From NCBI RefSeq assembly GCF_024347515.1, contig NZ_AP025493.1:1798001-1862000 (forward strand): 64,000 nt of DNA, in the 5' to 3' direction. Origin of the DNA: Vibrio gigantis. Lineage in GTDB: Bacteria; Pseudomonadota; Gammaproteobacteria; Enterobacterales; Vibrionaceae. Of the stretch, positions 43,905 to 52,993 are shown piece by piece. The notes beneath the pieces were generated by a model. The model saw nothing but the letters and a program-made list of their open reading frames with translations. It had not been told where the DNA came from and did not search any database. Every line of letters starts with the position of its first letter. Within the stretch, counting starts at the first letter, position 1. The position numbers and the translations under genes were made by a program.

Positions 43905-44101
43905 GTTTATATGTAGGTCAGGTTTCACATAATTGTGACTCGGCTTGAATCGAATTATTTCTTGGCTGTTACTCGCTTATGTGAAGCTCTGCTTAATATC
44001 TGATTAAGTTTTTATACATTTCCGCCAATTCTTTCTCTACGTATAGTCCTCGTACTTTTCATGCTACAAGGACGTAGCCTTAATTTTCTATGAGGTTACA
44101 A

Positions 44102-44890
44102 ATGTTTATGTGCAGACCTATATTCGCTTTAGCAGTTCTTTCTATCGTACCGCTGTCGTTTGCTCAAGAGGCTGAAGTGCAAGATATGTCCGATCCTCTT
44201 GCTGTCTACACACAAGCGGGATTTGGTTATACAGACAAAGGTCTCAACATCAAGTTTGGCCAAACCTATGATACGGGTAAAGAGACTACAATGGGCATGA
44301 ACGTGCTCGAAATCAAAGGTATTGCAGGTGAAGCTCTGGGATGGAGCAATCGAGATAACGACGACAGTATTAACTCGCTTCGATTTAGAAATTTTGGTGT
44401 TGATCTAACCAATGGCCGTGGTGCGCAAGTCGATGTGAGTTGGGATTTTTACCATAACCAAGGCTCAGCGTCATACAGTTTTATTCAAGCTTTGCCTAAA
44501 ATGGGGATGTTCAATTTATATCCTCTCGCAGGGGTAGGAATTGCTGCAGGAGAAGAGTTGCCAGGAACCACAGGTGGTGATTTGGATGCAAACCAAGTTC
44601 GAGACCGTTATAACCTACACGGCACTTTTTATGTGGCAGGTATGTACGCCAAAATGCAAATTACTGAAAAGGTTTGGCTCAATTATAACCCAATGTATAT
44701 GGGTACGATTTCGGGATCAGCAACGTATAAAGATTACGGTTTTCAACAGGACGACTCTATCATGACTCATGAGTTTTCGATCGGTTATCAATTAATGCCT
44801 AGAGCCAACATTCGTTATTTCGCAAACTGGACAGAAAATACCAACTACGAGGATGGCGATCATCGTATTGAGTTCAATTACCAGTTTTAA
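44102..44890 (+). CDS. Outer-membrane beta-barrel protein (262 aa)
   Basis: A signal peptide is clear: FALAVLSIVPLSFAQE, cleavage after SFA. The mature part alternates polar and aromatic residues in beta-strand fashion, for example GFGYTDKGLNIKFGQ, NLYPLAGVGIA, VWLNYNPMYMG. It ends in HRIEFNYQF, with the terminal Phe expected for insertion by the Bam complex. I chose ATG 44102 because the GAGG within an upstream ATGAGG serves as its ribosome site. The function of this Vibrio barrel family is unknown to me. It faces the leftward LysR gene. Confidence 0.75.
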   Translation: MFMCRPIFALAVLSIVPLSFAQEAEVQDMSDPLAVYTQAGFGYTDKGLNIKFGQTYDTGKETTMGMNVLEIKGIAGEALGWSNRDNDDSINSLRFRNFGVDLTNGRGAQVDVSWDFYHNQGSASYSFIQALPKMGMFNLYPLAGVGIAAGEELPGTTGGDLDANQVRDRYNLHGTFYVAGMYAKMQITEKVWLNYNPMYMGTISGSATYKDYGFQQDDSIMTHEFSIGYQLMPRANIRYFANWTENTNYEDGDHRIEFNYQF

Positions 44891-44931
44891 GCCTTGATAG
44901 TAAAGCTGGCTAGCAACACGCACGTCAGCTT

Positions 44932-45852
44932 TTAAGAATTGACTAGTGACCTAATCATCTCATACAACCACAAGTGCTTCTGACTCTTTCTGTTTTTCTT
45001 ATGGATATAGGCACATAACCGTAAAGTCGTTAGCTCTTCTACATTTGTTACTTTTATCGCTCTTAGTCCTTCTCCACAGTGTTTCACAAAGTTTTCTAGG
45101 GCCGGAACGACTAGGTCTGTTTTCAACACAATCTCGCGAATACTGATTGCCGATGTACTTCTATGAACAATATTTATCTCGAGTTCTTTCTTCGCAACAA
45201 CTTGTTCAATAAGAGAGGTATGGAAGGTATTAAAAAATGGCATTTCAACAAGGGCGAAGTTGTACTCCAAAAGCTCCTCTATGGTTGCGGTTTCTTTCTT
45301 GAAAGGGTGATCCTCTCTCACCACGGCAACGAAATTTACTTCGCCAAGAGGCAGCTCATAAATATCTTTCGTTGTATTAGAAAACTGAAATTGAACGGCA
45401 AGGTCTACTTGATCCGTTTTCATCATTGAAGGGGTTTCAGTTGTCATATTATGAGATGCAAACGTAACGTTGGGGCACTGTTCTGAGATCTCCGTAAACA
45501 TCATCGGAGAGAGCCAAGGAATAACCTGCTGGCCCATATCTACAGTAATGGTGCCATCTAGTTCACTCGGTTCAAACTCTCCATGTGTATTAACTGCATT
45601 GGACAACAGAGTCAAAGCAGGGGATAGCGCCGAGAAAAGACTGTCAGCATACGGCGTGGTATCAAAGCCTTTTGGAGTTTTAACGAATAACTCATCCTCG
45701 AAATGATCTCGCAGTTTATTTATGTTTTGACTGACTGCTGGAGGAGAAATGAATAGCAACTCCGAGGATTTTTTTAAGTTACGTTGCTGATATACAACAG
45801 AAAATAACTTGAGGAGATTTAGATCGAGATTTTTAAACTTATCATTGCTCAT
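44932..45852 (-). CDS. LysR-family regulator, divergent from DUF1254 gene
   Basis: A 306-residue protein with an N-terminal winged helix-turn-helix (LNLLKLFSVVYQQRNLKKSS, SPPAVSQNINKL) and a C-terminal substrate domain. GAGGA lies 6 nt before the ATG. LysR regulators usually control the divergent neighbour, here the DUF1254/DUF1214 gene starting 205 nt away. The intergenic region holds repeated GAATCAGC boxes as possible binding sites. The inducer is unknown. Confidence 0.88.
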   Translation of the reverse strand: MSNDKFKNLDLNLLKLFSVVYQQRNLKKSSELLFISPPAVSQNINKLRDHFEDELFVKTPKGFDTTPYADSLFSALSPALTLLSNAVNTHGEFEPSELDGTITVDMGQQVIPWLSPMMFTEISEQCPNVTFASHNMTTETPSMMKTDQVDLAVQFQFSNTTKDIYELPLGEVNFVAVVREDHPFKKETATIEELLEYNFALVEMPFFNTFHTSLIEQVVAKKELEINIVHRSTSAISIREIVLKTDLVVPALENFVKHCGEGLRAIKVTNVEELTTLRLCAYIHKKNRKSQKHLWLYEMIRSLVNS

Positions 45853-45965
45853 TGGTGTTCCTCTACCAATCGACGTATTAAGTTCAGCTTAACAGCAAGC
45901 TAAATAAATTCAAATATTCTAAGTTCAATCGCTTAATTACAGTGGTAGATAAATGTAATGGAATA

Positions 45966-46046
45966 CGAATCAGCGATTGTTCAATATGTAATATTGCTGA
46001 TTCGAAAGGGCTTTGAACAGGAACATACATTAATCTTTGAATCAGC
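45966..46046. promoter_or_regulatory. Repeated GAATCAGC boxes in the LysR divergent region
   Basis: CGAATCAGC (45966-45974) and GCTGATTCG (45996-46004) are perfect inverted copies, 21 nt apart. A third GAATCAGC is at 46039-46046, just before the ribosome site of the DUF1254 gene. The spacing suggests a regulator binding array, most likely for the divergent LysR protein. Confidence 0.45.
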
Positions 46047-46056
46047 GAGTTAACAT

Positions 46057-47034
46057 ATGAAAAAATCGATTTTGTCTCTATCTCTAATTAGTGCATTCAG
46101 CTGTATTGCCGCGCCTGTCACTATGGAAAACTACGTCGTCGCGGAATCAGACTGGTATTTTAGTGGTGTGCAAGAAAAAGCGGGAGTAAACACATGGATG
46201 CATGATGACCCTGTCAGCATTGATAATCAGCAAGTCATTCGCTCTAACCGTGATGTAGTCTACTCAATAGCTATCGTTGACGTCAGTAAAGGTGCAACGT
46301 TTACTGTACCGAAATCTGATGAATTTCAGATTATCCATATTATTGATGAGCATCATCTCTTTCACCAAGTCGTAAAAAATGGTGAAACCCTTGAGGTGAC
46401 CGCCGATGATATTCAAGGCGAATATGTCTACTTACTGGCAAGAACGCGTGACAACGGCGACTATGAAGACACAAAAAATCGTCAAAGTCAGCTTCAGTTT
46501 AAAGCTAATTCGGCTCATCCATATTCTACTAAAGGCTTTGATTCCGATGAGGTCATTACCTTTCGCGATGAGCTTGTTCGCCAAGTTAATACTGGCGAGC
46601 AACCTATCGCTGGACACAACGCTTTCGGAAAAACGCTAGCAGACGTTGATCAACATAACTACGTTTATGCTGCCGCATATGGTTGGGGAGGTTTACCAAT
46701 GGATACCGCTCAATATGTTCCACTGCAAGTGGCTTCAGATAAATGCCAAACTTGGACAATTGAAAAACCAGCTTTAGATTGGAAAAATAACGGCTATTTA
46801 TCGGCGACTTTTTATGGTGCGGATGGTTGGATTCATGAAAATGATTTTTATATTCCACATACAGAAATGAAAGACAATGGTAATTCTTTTTCATTCACTA
46901 CCAATTGCCAGCTAGGTAAGGGGAATGCAACTGTAGAGCAAGGCGGTAATTTCCTTGTAAGAATGTATCTCCCTATTGATGCTGAATTAGTAAAAGAACA
47001 AGCAGATAATATGTATACAGTGAAAGGGAAATAA
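46057..47034 (+). CDS. Secreted DUF1254/DUF1214-type protein (325 aa)
   Basis: A signal peptide (MKKSILSLSLISAFSCIAAP) precedes a soluble domain. IRSNRDVVYSIAIVDVSKGA matches the DUF1254 core, and DVDQHNYVYAAAYGWGGLP with SATFYGADGWIHENDFY fits the DUF1214 half. Such proteins are periplasmic and of unknown biochemistry. GAG lies 8 nt before the ATG. It ends 30 nt before an intrinsic terminator, so it is a single gene, probably controlled by the divergent LysR. Confidence 0.82.
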   Translation: MKKSILSLSLISAFSCIAAPVTMENYVVAESDWYFSGVQEKAGVNTWMHDDPVSIDNQQVIRSNRDVVYSIAIVDVSKGATFTVPKSDEFQIIHIIDEHHLFHQVVKNGETLEVTADDIQGEYVYLLARTRDNGDYEDTKNRQSQLQFKANSAHPYSTKGFDSDEVITFRDELVRQVNTGEQPIAGHNAFGKTLADVDQHNYVYAAAYGWGGLPMDTAQYVPLQVASDKCQTWTIEKPALDWKNNGYLSATFYGADGWIHENDFYIPHTEMKDNGNSFSFTTNCQLGKGNATVEQGGNFLVRMYLPIDAELVKEQADNMYTVKGK

Positions 47035-47063
47035 CTTCTCATCAAATAAATAGCAAGAAATAG

Positions 47064-47094
47064 AAAGGGCTGGCCATGTGTTAGCCCTTTTTTT
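47064..47094 (+). terminator. Terminator after the DUF1254 gene
   Basis: AAAGGGCT pairs with AGCCCTTT over an 11-nt loop, followed by TTTT. Confidence 0.82.
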
Positions 47095-47302
47095 GTGTTT
47101 TTATTTTCTGGTGTTGTTTAAGTTGTTGAATTGATGTGTTTTTTGTCGTCGGCTTTACTTGTTAAGTACAGCTTAAGATCCAGTTAAATATTGGCGAATA
47201 TTCATGGTTAACCGAAGTCGTTAATATTCACTCATCGCTTCCAAGGATGGTCCGAAAACAAATAGTATTTTGAAATTAATTATATTTACCGGACTTAATT
47301 AC

Positions 47303-48304
47303 ATGAACATGAACATGAACATGAATAAAACAATTTTAGCAACTCTAATTACAACAGTATTTTCAAGCAACGTTATGGCCCAGAGTGTTGATACTGGATC
47401 ACACACAGAGCAGAGTGGTGTCGCATACGAACAAGATGATTCGAGTGCGTGGAAAGCAGTTGGTGGTGGTGCACTTGCTTTAACTGCTGCAGTACTAAGT
47501 GGGTCTTCTAGCTCGTCGTCAAATGATTCGTCAGGTCTTCCAGAAGCTGATAATGGTCCAATCAAAGATAAGCCGGTTTTACCTGAGTGGGAGGGCGAGA
47601 CCAAGTTAGAAACGGTAGAAATCAACGGTACAACATACCTGAAAGGCTTCATTACAGGTGCCGGTGAAGACGCCCGTCATGTTGATATTGTTGGCTTTGG
47701 TAAAGATGGTAACAATGCAATTTACTTAAATGGGTCTGAAGGTAATGATGTTCGCGTCATTATGCATGAGGGTGAAGTTGCTGAATTACGTGTTAATGGA
47801 CAGGTAATTACGAAAGAGTACCTAAATGGAAAAGATCGCTTACCAGTTATCGACAACAGCCCAATTCTACCTGAGGTGGATAATGGTCCAATCAAAGATA
47901 AGCCGGTTTTACCTGAGTGGGAGGGCGAGACCAAGTTAGAAACGGTAGAAATCAACGGTACAACATACCTGAAAGGCTTCATTACAGGTGCCGGTGAAGA
48001 CGCCCGTCATGTTGATATTGTTGGCTTTGGCAAAGATGGTAACAATGCAATTTATTTAAATGGGTCTGAAGGTAATGATATTCGCGTCATTATGCATGAG
48101 GGTGAAGCTGTTGAATTACGTATTAATGGACAGGTTGTTACGAAGGATTACCTAAATGGTAAAGAGCACCTACCAGTTGTAGGTAATGGTCCAATCTTGC
48201 CAGAGTTTGATGGCGGTAAAGGTGCAAAAGAACTAGTAAAAAATATTGACCGTACCAAGCTACAAAACATCAAAGCTAAAGTTATGAACAAATTAGCTAA
48301 GTAA
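47303..48304 (+). CDS. Secreted tandem-repeat protein (333 aa)
   Basis: Four ATGs occur in an ATGAAC hexanucleotide run (47303-47323); all are in frame, so slippage would not shift the frame. A signal peptide TILATLITTVFSSNVMA follows. After a Ser-rich linker with a hydrophobic GGGALALTAAVLSG stretch (about 56-70), two copies of a 110-residue unit (about 83-192 and 193-296) are near-identical, each with KPVLPEWEGETKLETVEING. A fragment of a third unit (NGPILPEFDGG) and a basic helix end the protein. The function is unknown; it resembles surface or adhesion-type repeats. Two terminators follow. Confidence 0.75.
   Translation: MNMNMNMNKTILATLITTVFSSNVMAQSVDTGSHTEQSGVAYEQDDSSAWKAVGGGALALTAAVLSGSSSSSSNDSSGLPEADNGPIKDKPVLPEWEGETKLETVEINGTTYLKGFITGAGEDARHVDIVGFGKDGNNAIYLNGSEGNDVRVIMHEGEVAELRVNGQVITKEYLNGKDRLPVIDNSPILPEVDNGPIKDKPVLPEWEGETKLETVEINGTTYLKGFITGAGEDARHVDIVGFGKDGNNAIYLNGSEGNDIRVIMHEGEAVELRINGQVVTKDYLNGKEHLPVVGNGPILPEFDGGKGAKELVKNIDRTKLQNIKAKVMNKLAK
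47549..48190 (+). repeat. 330-bp direct repeat within the secreted protein gene
   Basis: The DNA from 47549 reappears from 47879 with only scattered differences, period 330 bp (110 codons, frame preserved). Near-identity at silent sites points to recent duplication or gene conversion, and copy number could change by recombination. Confidence 0.9.
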
Positions 48305-48332
48305 CAGCTCAATCACTTTTGATATTAGAATA

Positions 48333-48360
48333 CAGGCTGTCACTAGGTAGCCTGATTTTT
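48333..48360 (+). terminator. Terminator 1 after the repeat protein
   Basis: CAGGCT and AGCCTG pair over a 10-nt loop, followed by ATTTTT. Confidence 0.65.
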
Positions 48361-48425
48361 ATATGAGTAACTTAGATCTGAACTAAAGAGTTCATGTAGG
48401 GCAAAGGATTGTCCACCCCTTTCTT

Positions 48426-48456
48426 AGCCTATTAAGTTTGTCTTAATAGGCTTTTT
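48426..48456 (+). terminator. Terminator 2 after the repeat protein
   Basis: AGCCTATTAAG and CTTAATAGGCT form an 11-bp perfect stem with a 5-nt loop, followed by TTTT. It is stronger than the first. Confidence 0.8.
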
Positions 48457-48550
48457 CGTATTACTCAATATTCCAATTATTTCACTGCTTATATCATTGC
48501 TATCAATAAATAACAGCTCTCATGGATTGAGATCTAAATACGGTTTCAAC

Positions 48551-49243
48551 ATGAATAAACTATACTCGCTCGCACTTATTTGTTTCTCTTTTTCTGTACA
48601 AGCTGATTGGCAAGATGTTGTTGATTACGTGGGGGACACTTTTAATATCTCGATTAGCAAGCAGAACTATCTCGAACAGAGCAATAATAATGAACTGACC
48701 TATACACTCTATGGTTCGCATAACTTCAATGAGACTTGGCGTGTATTCGGGCAATACGATAGTGACCATTTTGGCGAATTAGGAATTGGTTACTCCTTCA
48801 TTCTCGCTGATTTAATCTACAATGAGGTCACTGTTGCCGCTGGTGGTAACTTAGATAACGTAGAGGTTTACAATTCAGGGGTGTTTAGCGCTTTTGCTTG
48901 GGAGGATGCTATTTTTTACTCCGACTTTACCATCCAGTATATAGATCAGGATTGGACAAAGAACTTAAGATCCGAAAGCATTTCCTTGGACAAAACTCTT
49001 GGTAGCTTTTATGAAGTGAATGACTGGTTATCCCTTTCACTTTCTTATACACATCAAATGACTCACTACGAAAAGTTTACCGTTAGCCAATTTAGTTGGT
49101 ACACAGACGGCGGTTACTCTCACTACTTGAGCCCTGGTGTCACGATCTCTGTGTTTGGGGTCAAACCAACGGTTTCATATAACTATTACGTTGATGAACC
49201 AGATCGTAATAGTATTGATTTCAGCCTAACATTTGACTTTTAG
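48551..49243 (+). CDS. Secreted/outer-membrane barrel-like protein (230 aa)
   Basis: A signal peptide (MNKLYSLALICFSFSVQAD, cleavage after QA) is followed by strands rich in aromatic and polar residues (ELTYTLYGSHNF, WRVFGQYDSDHFGELGIGYSF) and a final SIDFSLTFDF ending in Phe, as expected of a small barrel. The ATG at 48551 is chosen because the preceding 18 codons do not resemble a leader. The downstream block (49251-49333) duplicates one at 43833-43904, perhaps because a paralogue was lost there. Confidence 0.7.
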   Translation: MNKLYSLALICFSFSVQADWQDVVDYVGDTFNISISKQNYLEQSNNNELTYTLYGSHNFNETWRVFGQYDSDHFGELGIGYSFILADLIYNEVTVAAGGNLDNVEVYNSGVFSAFAWEDAIFYSDFTIQYIDQDWTKNLRSESISLDKTLGSFYEVNDWLSLSLSYTHQMTHYEKFTVSQFSWYTDGGYSHYLSPGVTISVFGVKPTVSYNYYVDEPDRNSIDFSLTFDF

Positions 49244-49250
49244 TTGCTAA

Positions 49251-49333
49251 ACAGTCGGTAGAACTTCTGTAATCGAAGCCAAAGCCTAAGCAAGACAGAT
49301 ATTGAAAAGCGAGCCTAAGTGGCTCGCTTTTTT
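49251..49333 (+). terminator. Terminator module, second copy of the repeated block
   Basis: The 23 bases from 49251 are identical to those from 43833. A hairpin AAAAGCGAGCC with GGCTCGCTTTT (49305-49331) follows, differing from the first copy by one loop base. It terminates the barrel-like gene. Confidence 0.8.
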
Positions 49334-49450
49334 GTGTCTAGTAAAGATGCATCCGAGCTTTAAGTAGGCCGCATAGCCCACAAGGCCATCCTCAAACACC
49401 TTTAGAAGAGCGTTTTAATTACAACTTTCCAGGTGTTCCGAAATAGCTGA

Positions 49451-49666
49451 TTATTTAGTCCCTGAGCGGTAGTTTGGATCTGTCCAGCATCGAGGTAACT
49501 CCTCTCCTGACATAAACATCAGTTCGGACTTTTTAAACATCTCAGGGTCTTGCTGTTCCTCGCCAGCTTGAAACCGACCTTCGATACTGTCCTGAAATAA
49601 GTTGGTTAATTTGGTCATTTCAGTAACATCTACGAGGTCACCGCTCTTTTTCTCTTTTAGAAACAT
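49451..49666 (-). CDS. Small conserved-looking soluble protein (71 aa)
   Basis: A 71-residue acidic protein with GEEQQDPEMFKKSELMFMSGEELPRCW, which I think is shared by many small gammaproteobacterial proteins of unknown role. GAGGG lies 7 nt before the ATG, supporting translation. No domain or signal peptide is seen. It stands alone, divergent from the cysteine-synthase-like gene. Confidence 0.7.
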   Translation of the reverse strand: MFLKEKKSGDLVDVTEMTKLTNLFQDSIEGRFQAGEEQQDPEMFKKSELMFMSGEELPRCWTDPNYRSGTK

Positions 49667-49835
49667 TTTGCTACCCTCAATTTAACCGTTCACCCTAATT
49701 ATAATTGCTATTTGGAAAATGAGAGTCTTTTCAATTTAGGCACTCCTTGACTAAGCAGGGCTCAGAGCTACGCTTATGATCATCGACAACCCAATCGATG
49801 AACAAACTCATTCTCAACCAATAAATGGAGTCGCG

Positions 49836-50885
49836 ATGTCATCTTTCCACATTGCAAACAATCTCAGTGAACTCATTGGCGATACAGATCTTGTTAGAAT
49901 CAACAGTCTTTCAGAGATATCAGGTTGTGAGATTCTTCTTAAGTGCGAACACCAAAACCCGGGTGGTTCGATTAAAGATAGAGCAGCACTTCAGCTCGTT
50001 ATGGATGCAGAAGAAGCAGGTAAGCTGAAGCCAGGAATGACAATCGTTGAAGGTACCGCAGGAAATACTGGCATCGGCCTTGCTCTGGTAGCTAAATCCC
50101 TTGGTTACAAAATGTTGGTGGTGATGCCAAAAGGGCAGGCACAAGAGAAAGAGCGTATGATCTCGCTTTATAACGCTGAATTGTTATTGGTCGACCCTTG
50201 TCCTTTTGCTAATCCTGAACATTTTTACCATACGGCTAAGCGGATTGGTGTCGAAAATGAGAACTATTGGTGGGCAGATCAGTTCGAAAATCTCAGTAAT
50301 TATCGAGCACACTATTTGAATACTGGACCGGAGATCTGGCAGCAAACAAAAGGCAATATTGATGCTCTAGTTTCAGTGGTGGGGACTGGCGGAACCATTG
50401 CCGGAAACTCACACTACCTATCTGAGCAGCAACCAAATCTCGAAACTTGGTTAGTTGATCCAAATGGGTCCGGCATTTATTCATTTTTACGTAATGGACA
50501 CTATCAATCAACGGGAAGCTCGTTCACGGAAGGTATAGGGATCATGCGAACGGTTGAAAATTTCAGGCAGGCAAAAATCAATCGTGCAATCACGCTTCCC
50601 GATCAGGATTTGGTTACGATATCCCGACTTGTTGCAGAGCAAGACGGGATTCTTCTAGGGAGCAGTTCTTCGTTGAACGTAGCAGGAGCGCTATATGCTG
50701 CGGCTAGAATGGGGAAAGGGAAAACCATCGTTACATTTAGCTGTGACCTTGCTGAACGCTCGTATTCGAAGCTGCACAACGAAGCGTTTCTTAAAGAAAA
50801 AGAGATACAGCTAAACAAAGAAAACCTTTCTCAACTATGGGCTCGCTATCAAGCAGAAGATGGTAGTATGGTCGTCAACGTATAG
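49836..50885 (+). CDS. Cysteine-synthase-family PLP enzyme (349 aa)
   Basis: A fold type II PLP enzyme: NPGGSIKDRAA carries the lysine that binds PLP, EGTAGNTGIGLA binds the substrate carboxylate, and VGTGGTIAGN binds the cofactor phosphate. These fit O-acetylserine sulfhydrylase or cystathionine beta-synthase relatives, which make or rearrange cysteine. I chose ATG 49836 with GGAG 6 nt upstream rather than ATG 49776, which lacks a site. It precedes a leftward XRE-cupin regulator; whether it belongs to that unit is unknown. Confidence 0.87.
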   Translation: MSSFHIANNLSELIGDTDLVRINSLSEISGCEILLKCEHQNPGGSIKDRAALQLVMDAEEAGKLKPGMTIVEGTAGNTGIGLALVAKSLGYKMLVVMPKGQAQEKERMISLYNAELLLVDPCPFANPEHFYHTAKRIGVENENYWWADQFENLSNYRAHYLNTGPEIWQQTKGNIDALVSVVGTGGTIAGNSHYLSEQQPNLETWLVDPNGSGIYSFLRNGHYQSTGSSFTEGIGIMRTVENFRQAKINRAITLPDQDLVTISRLVAEQDGILLGSSSSLNVAGALYAAARMGKGKTIVTFSCDLAERSYSKLHNEAFLKEKEIQLNKENLSQLWARYQAEDGSMVVNV

Positions 50886-50962
50886 TCGTTCTAAGTTAAT
50901 ACTAGCTTGTGGCCTACAGCTCATCCGTTAGAGTAAAAGATACGTTATCGCCAAATTCAGCA

Positions 50963-51529
50963 CTATTGCTTGCTATTAGGGTAGTGAATCACATTATGAA
51001 ATACGGCATTGTCTTTACCGATATTTTTATAGCCATGTTTCTGGTTAGCGTTAAATCGAACGGCTTGTCCTGCTCGTAACGCCTGCCACTCACCATCAAA
51101 CAGCACTGCCATCTCTCCTGAAATACATAAGATGTGCTCGGTAACGCCAGTGTTATGCGGTTCGGATTCATGCTGATAGGTAGGTGCTAGGGTTAGCTCG
51201 AAGATTTCAAACCCTAGTGCCTCCTCAAAAGGAAATAATAAGCTGACGAAAAAACCAACGTTATATTCCTCGCGCCTTAGCTCCTTTGCATCTCTGAATA
51301 AACTCGTCAGCTCATTGTTGGAGCTTTCTGTGATGAAACTGGAAAACGATACTTCAAATCCGGATGCAATCTGCCAGAGCTTAGCGACGGTGGGACTGGA
51401 TTCCCCACGTTCAATTTGACCTAACATTGCTTTACTTACGCCTGTCGCTTTTGCTGCTTTATCTAGGCTCCAGCCTTTTTCTTGGCGTAGACGTTTCAAG
51501 TTAGTACCGACTTTAATTTCTGTTTGCAT
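50963..51529 (-). CDS. XRE-cupin transcriptional regulator (188 aa)
   Basis: Residues about 5-63 are an XRE helix-turn-helix (LKRLRQEKGWSLDKAAKATG, GVSKAMLGQIERGESSPTV). Residues about 110-185 are a cupin sensor (HNTGVTEHILCISGEMAVL). It faces a divergent BenE transporter gene. Two copies of a palindromic site lie in the 102-nt gap, so it probably represses both genes in response to a small ligand. Confidence 0.88.
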   Translation of the reverse strand: MQTEIKVGTNLKRLRQEKGWSLDKAAKATGVSKAMLGQIERGESSPTVAKLWQIASGFEVSFSSFITESSNNELTSLFRDAKELRREEYNVGFFVSLLFPFEEALGFEIFELTLAPTYQHESEPHNTGVTEHILCISGEMAVLFDGEWQALRAGQAVRFNANQKHGYKNIGKDNAVFHNVIHYPNSKQ

Positions 51530-51562
51530 ACTTTTTCTACAAGATTTTGTCCATAAATAGCT

Positions 51563-51580
51563 TGTGCGTTATAGCGCACA
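51563..51580. promoter_or_regulatory. Operator candidate 1 of XRE-cupin regulator
   Basis: TGTGCGTTATAGCGCACA is an almost perfect palindrome, 34 nt from the regulator start. The same core occurs inverted at 51598. Confidence 0.65.
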
Positions 51581-51597
51581 AATGCTAGGTTTAGCTT

Positions 51598-51617
51598 ATG
51601 GACGTTATAACGCACAT
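51598..51617. promoter_or_regulatory. Operator candidate 2 of XRE-cupin regulator
   Basis: ATGGACGTTATAACGCACAT matches site 1 in reverse, sharing the GTGCGTTATA core with a CGTTATAACG palindrome at its centre. It lies 15 nt before the BenE start. Confidence 0.65.
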
Positions 51618-51631
51618 AGGAATAAAATAAC

Positions 51632-52825
51632 ATGACTGAGCTAAAATTTTCCCACATCAGCACGGGTTTTATTGCTGTATTCATCGGGTATGCAAGTGCT
51701 GCAGCGATCATTTACCAAGCCGCGATGAGTGCCGGAGCAACTCAAGAACAGGTCGCGTCATGGTTCTGGGCATTGGGAATTGGTATGGGTGTTACCACGA
51801 TATTGCTCTCGTTCTACTACAAGAAACCAGTGGTGACGGCTTGGTCGACACCTGGAGCTGCATTGTTAATTACTTCTCTTGAAGGGTTAACAATGAATCA
51901 GGCGGTTGCTGTGTTCTTGTTTAGCTCGTTATTAATCACTCTAGTTGGCATGGCCGGAATATTTGAAAGGGTACTGAAACAGATCCCAACATCGATTGCA
52001 TCGGCCATGCTGGCGGGAATTTTATTGCAGTTCGGTTTGGGCTTGTTTACGTCGTTAATGGAAGAAATTCAGATAGTAGCAGTTATGCTTGCTGTGTTTA
52101 TTTTGGCGAAATCGAGGTTAGGAAACTTACTCATCCCCAGTATCTTCGTTATTGCTTTGGTGATGTGTATTGGTTTTGGCAAACTTGATGTCAGCCAGGT
52201 CACGGTGGGGTTAACAACGCCGGTATTCATCGTGCCTCATTTCGAATTCTTCTCGTTGATCAGCGTCGGCATTCCACTGTTTATCGTGACTATGGCTTCG
52301 CAGAACTTACCGGGGTTTGCTGTGTTGAAAGCAAACGGATATCAGGTGGACTCCTCGAAGATCATTACTACCACAGGTGTTACAGGATTACTATTAGCAC
52401 CGCTGGGAGGCTTTGCGTATAACCTTGCCGCAATCACCGGAGCGATCTGTATGGGCCCCAATGCCGATGATGATCCAAAAACGCGTTATATGGCGGGAAT
52501 CTCCATGGGTATGTTCTACTTGTTAGCTGGCGTGATGGGGATGTCATTTGTGTCGCTGTTTAGTGCTGTTCCTTCGGCGGTAGTCATCGCTGTTGCGGGG
52601 TTAGCGGTGATGCCTACATTGATGAACTGTTTAACGGTTTCTATGGCAGACAGCCACTATAGAGAACCAGCGTTGTTTACGTTCTTATTTACTGCTTCGG
52701 GTACGAATTTATTAGGTATCGGTAGTGCGTTCTGGGGGCTCTGCATTGGGCTATTTTGTTGCTGGTTACACAATCATAATGTCAGGTCGAATGGGACTAA
52801 TAGCCCTTCGCAAATTCAGTCATAA
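51632..52825 (+). CDS. BenE-family benzoate/proton symporter-like transporter (397 aa)
   Basis: A polytopic inner-membrane protein with about 12 hydrophobic segments. GAALLITSLEGLTMNQAVAVF, SIASAMLAGILLQFGLG and NLPGFAVLKANGYQVDSS are features of the BenE branch of nucleobase/benzoate transporters. The substrate here is inferred. AGGA precedes the ATG by 11 nt. Operators just upstream link it to the divergent XRE-cupin regulator. Confidence 0.88.
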   Translation: MTELKFSHISTGFIAVFIGYASAAAIIYQAAMSAGATQEQVASWFWALGIGMGVTTILLSFYYKKPVVTAWSTPGAALLITSLEGLTMNQAVAVFLFSSLLITLVGMAGIFERVLKQIPTSIASAMLAGILLQFGLGLFTSLMEEIQIVAVMLAVFILAKSRLGNLLIPSIFVIALVMCIGFGKLDVSQVTVGLTTPVFIVPHFEFFSLISVGIPLFIVTMASQNLPGFAVLKANGYQVDSSKIITTTGVTGLLLAPLGGFAYNLAAITGAICMGPNADDDPKTRYMAGISMGMFYLLAGVMGMSFVSLFSAVPSAVVIAVAGLAVMPTLMNCLTVSMADSHYREPALFTFLFTASGTNLLGIGSAFWGLCIGLFCCWLHNHNVRSNGTNSPSQIQS

Positions 52826-52993
52826 TGATGTCAGGTTTATCTACGCTAAGATTAAGTTTATTTACAGCCATCATGCTGCTCTTAAGTTGGCACAAATATT
52901 CAGCTTGAATCAGCCTTTGGTTGTGATTGGGATAGTATTTTGCTACAAAACGCGCATAATCTCGCTATACAACATTTAAAGAAGATATTACCT

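Larger units (their letters stand above)
43659..44101. other. 443-bp gene-free region before the outer-membrane gene
   Basis: The region contains the tail of transposase-like sequence, a perfect 10-bp inverted repeat at 43775-43799, a conserved block (43833-43855) and a terminator at 43877-43904. The same block and terminator recur at 49251-49333. I see no gene here. Confidence 0.6.
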
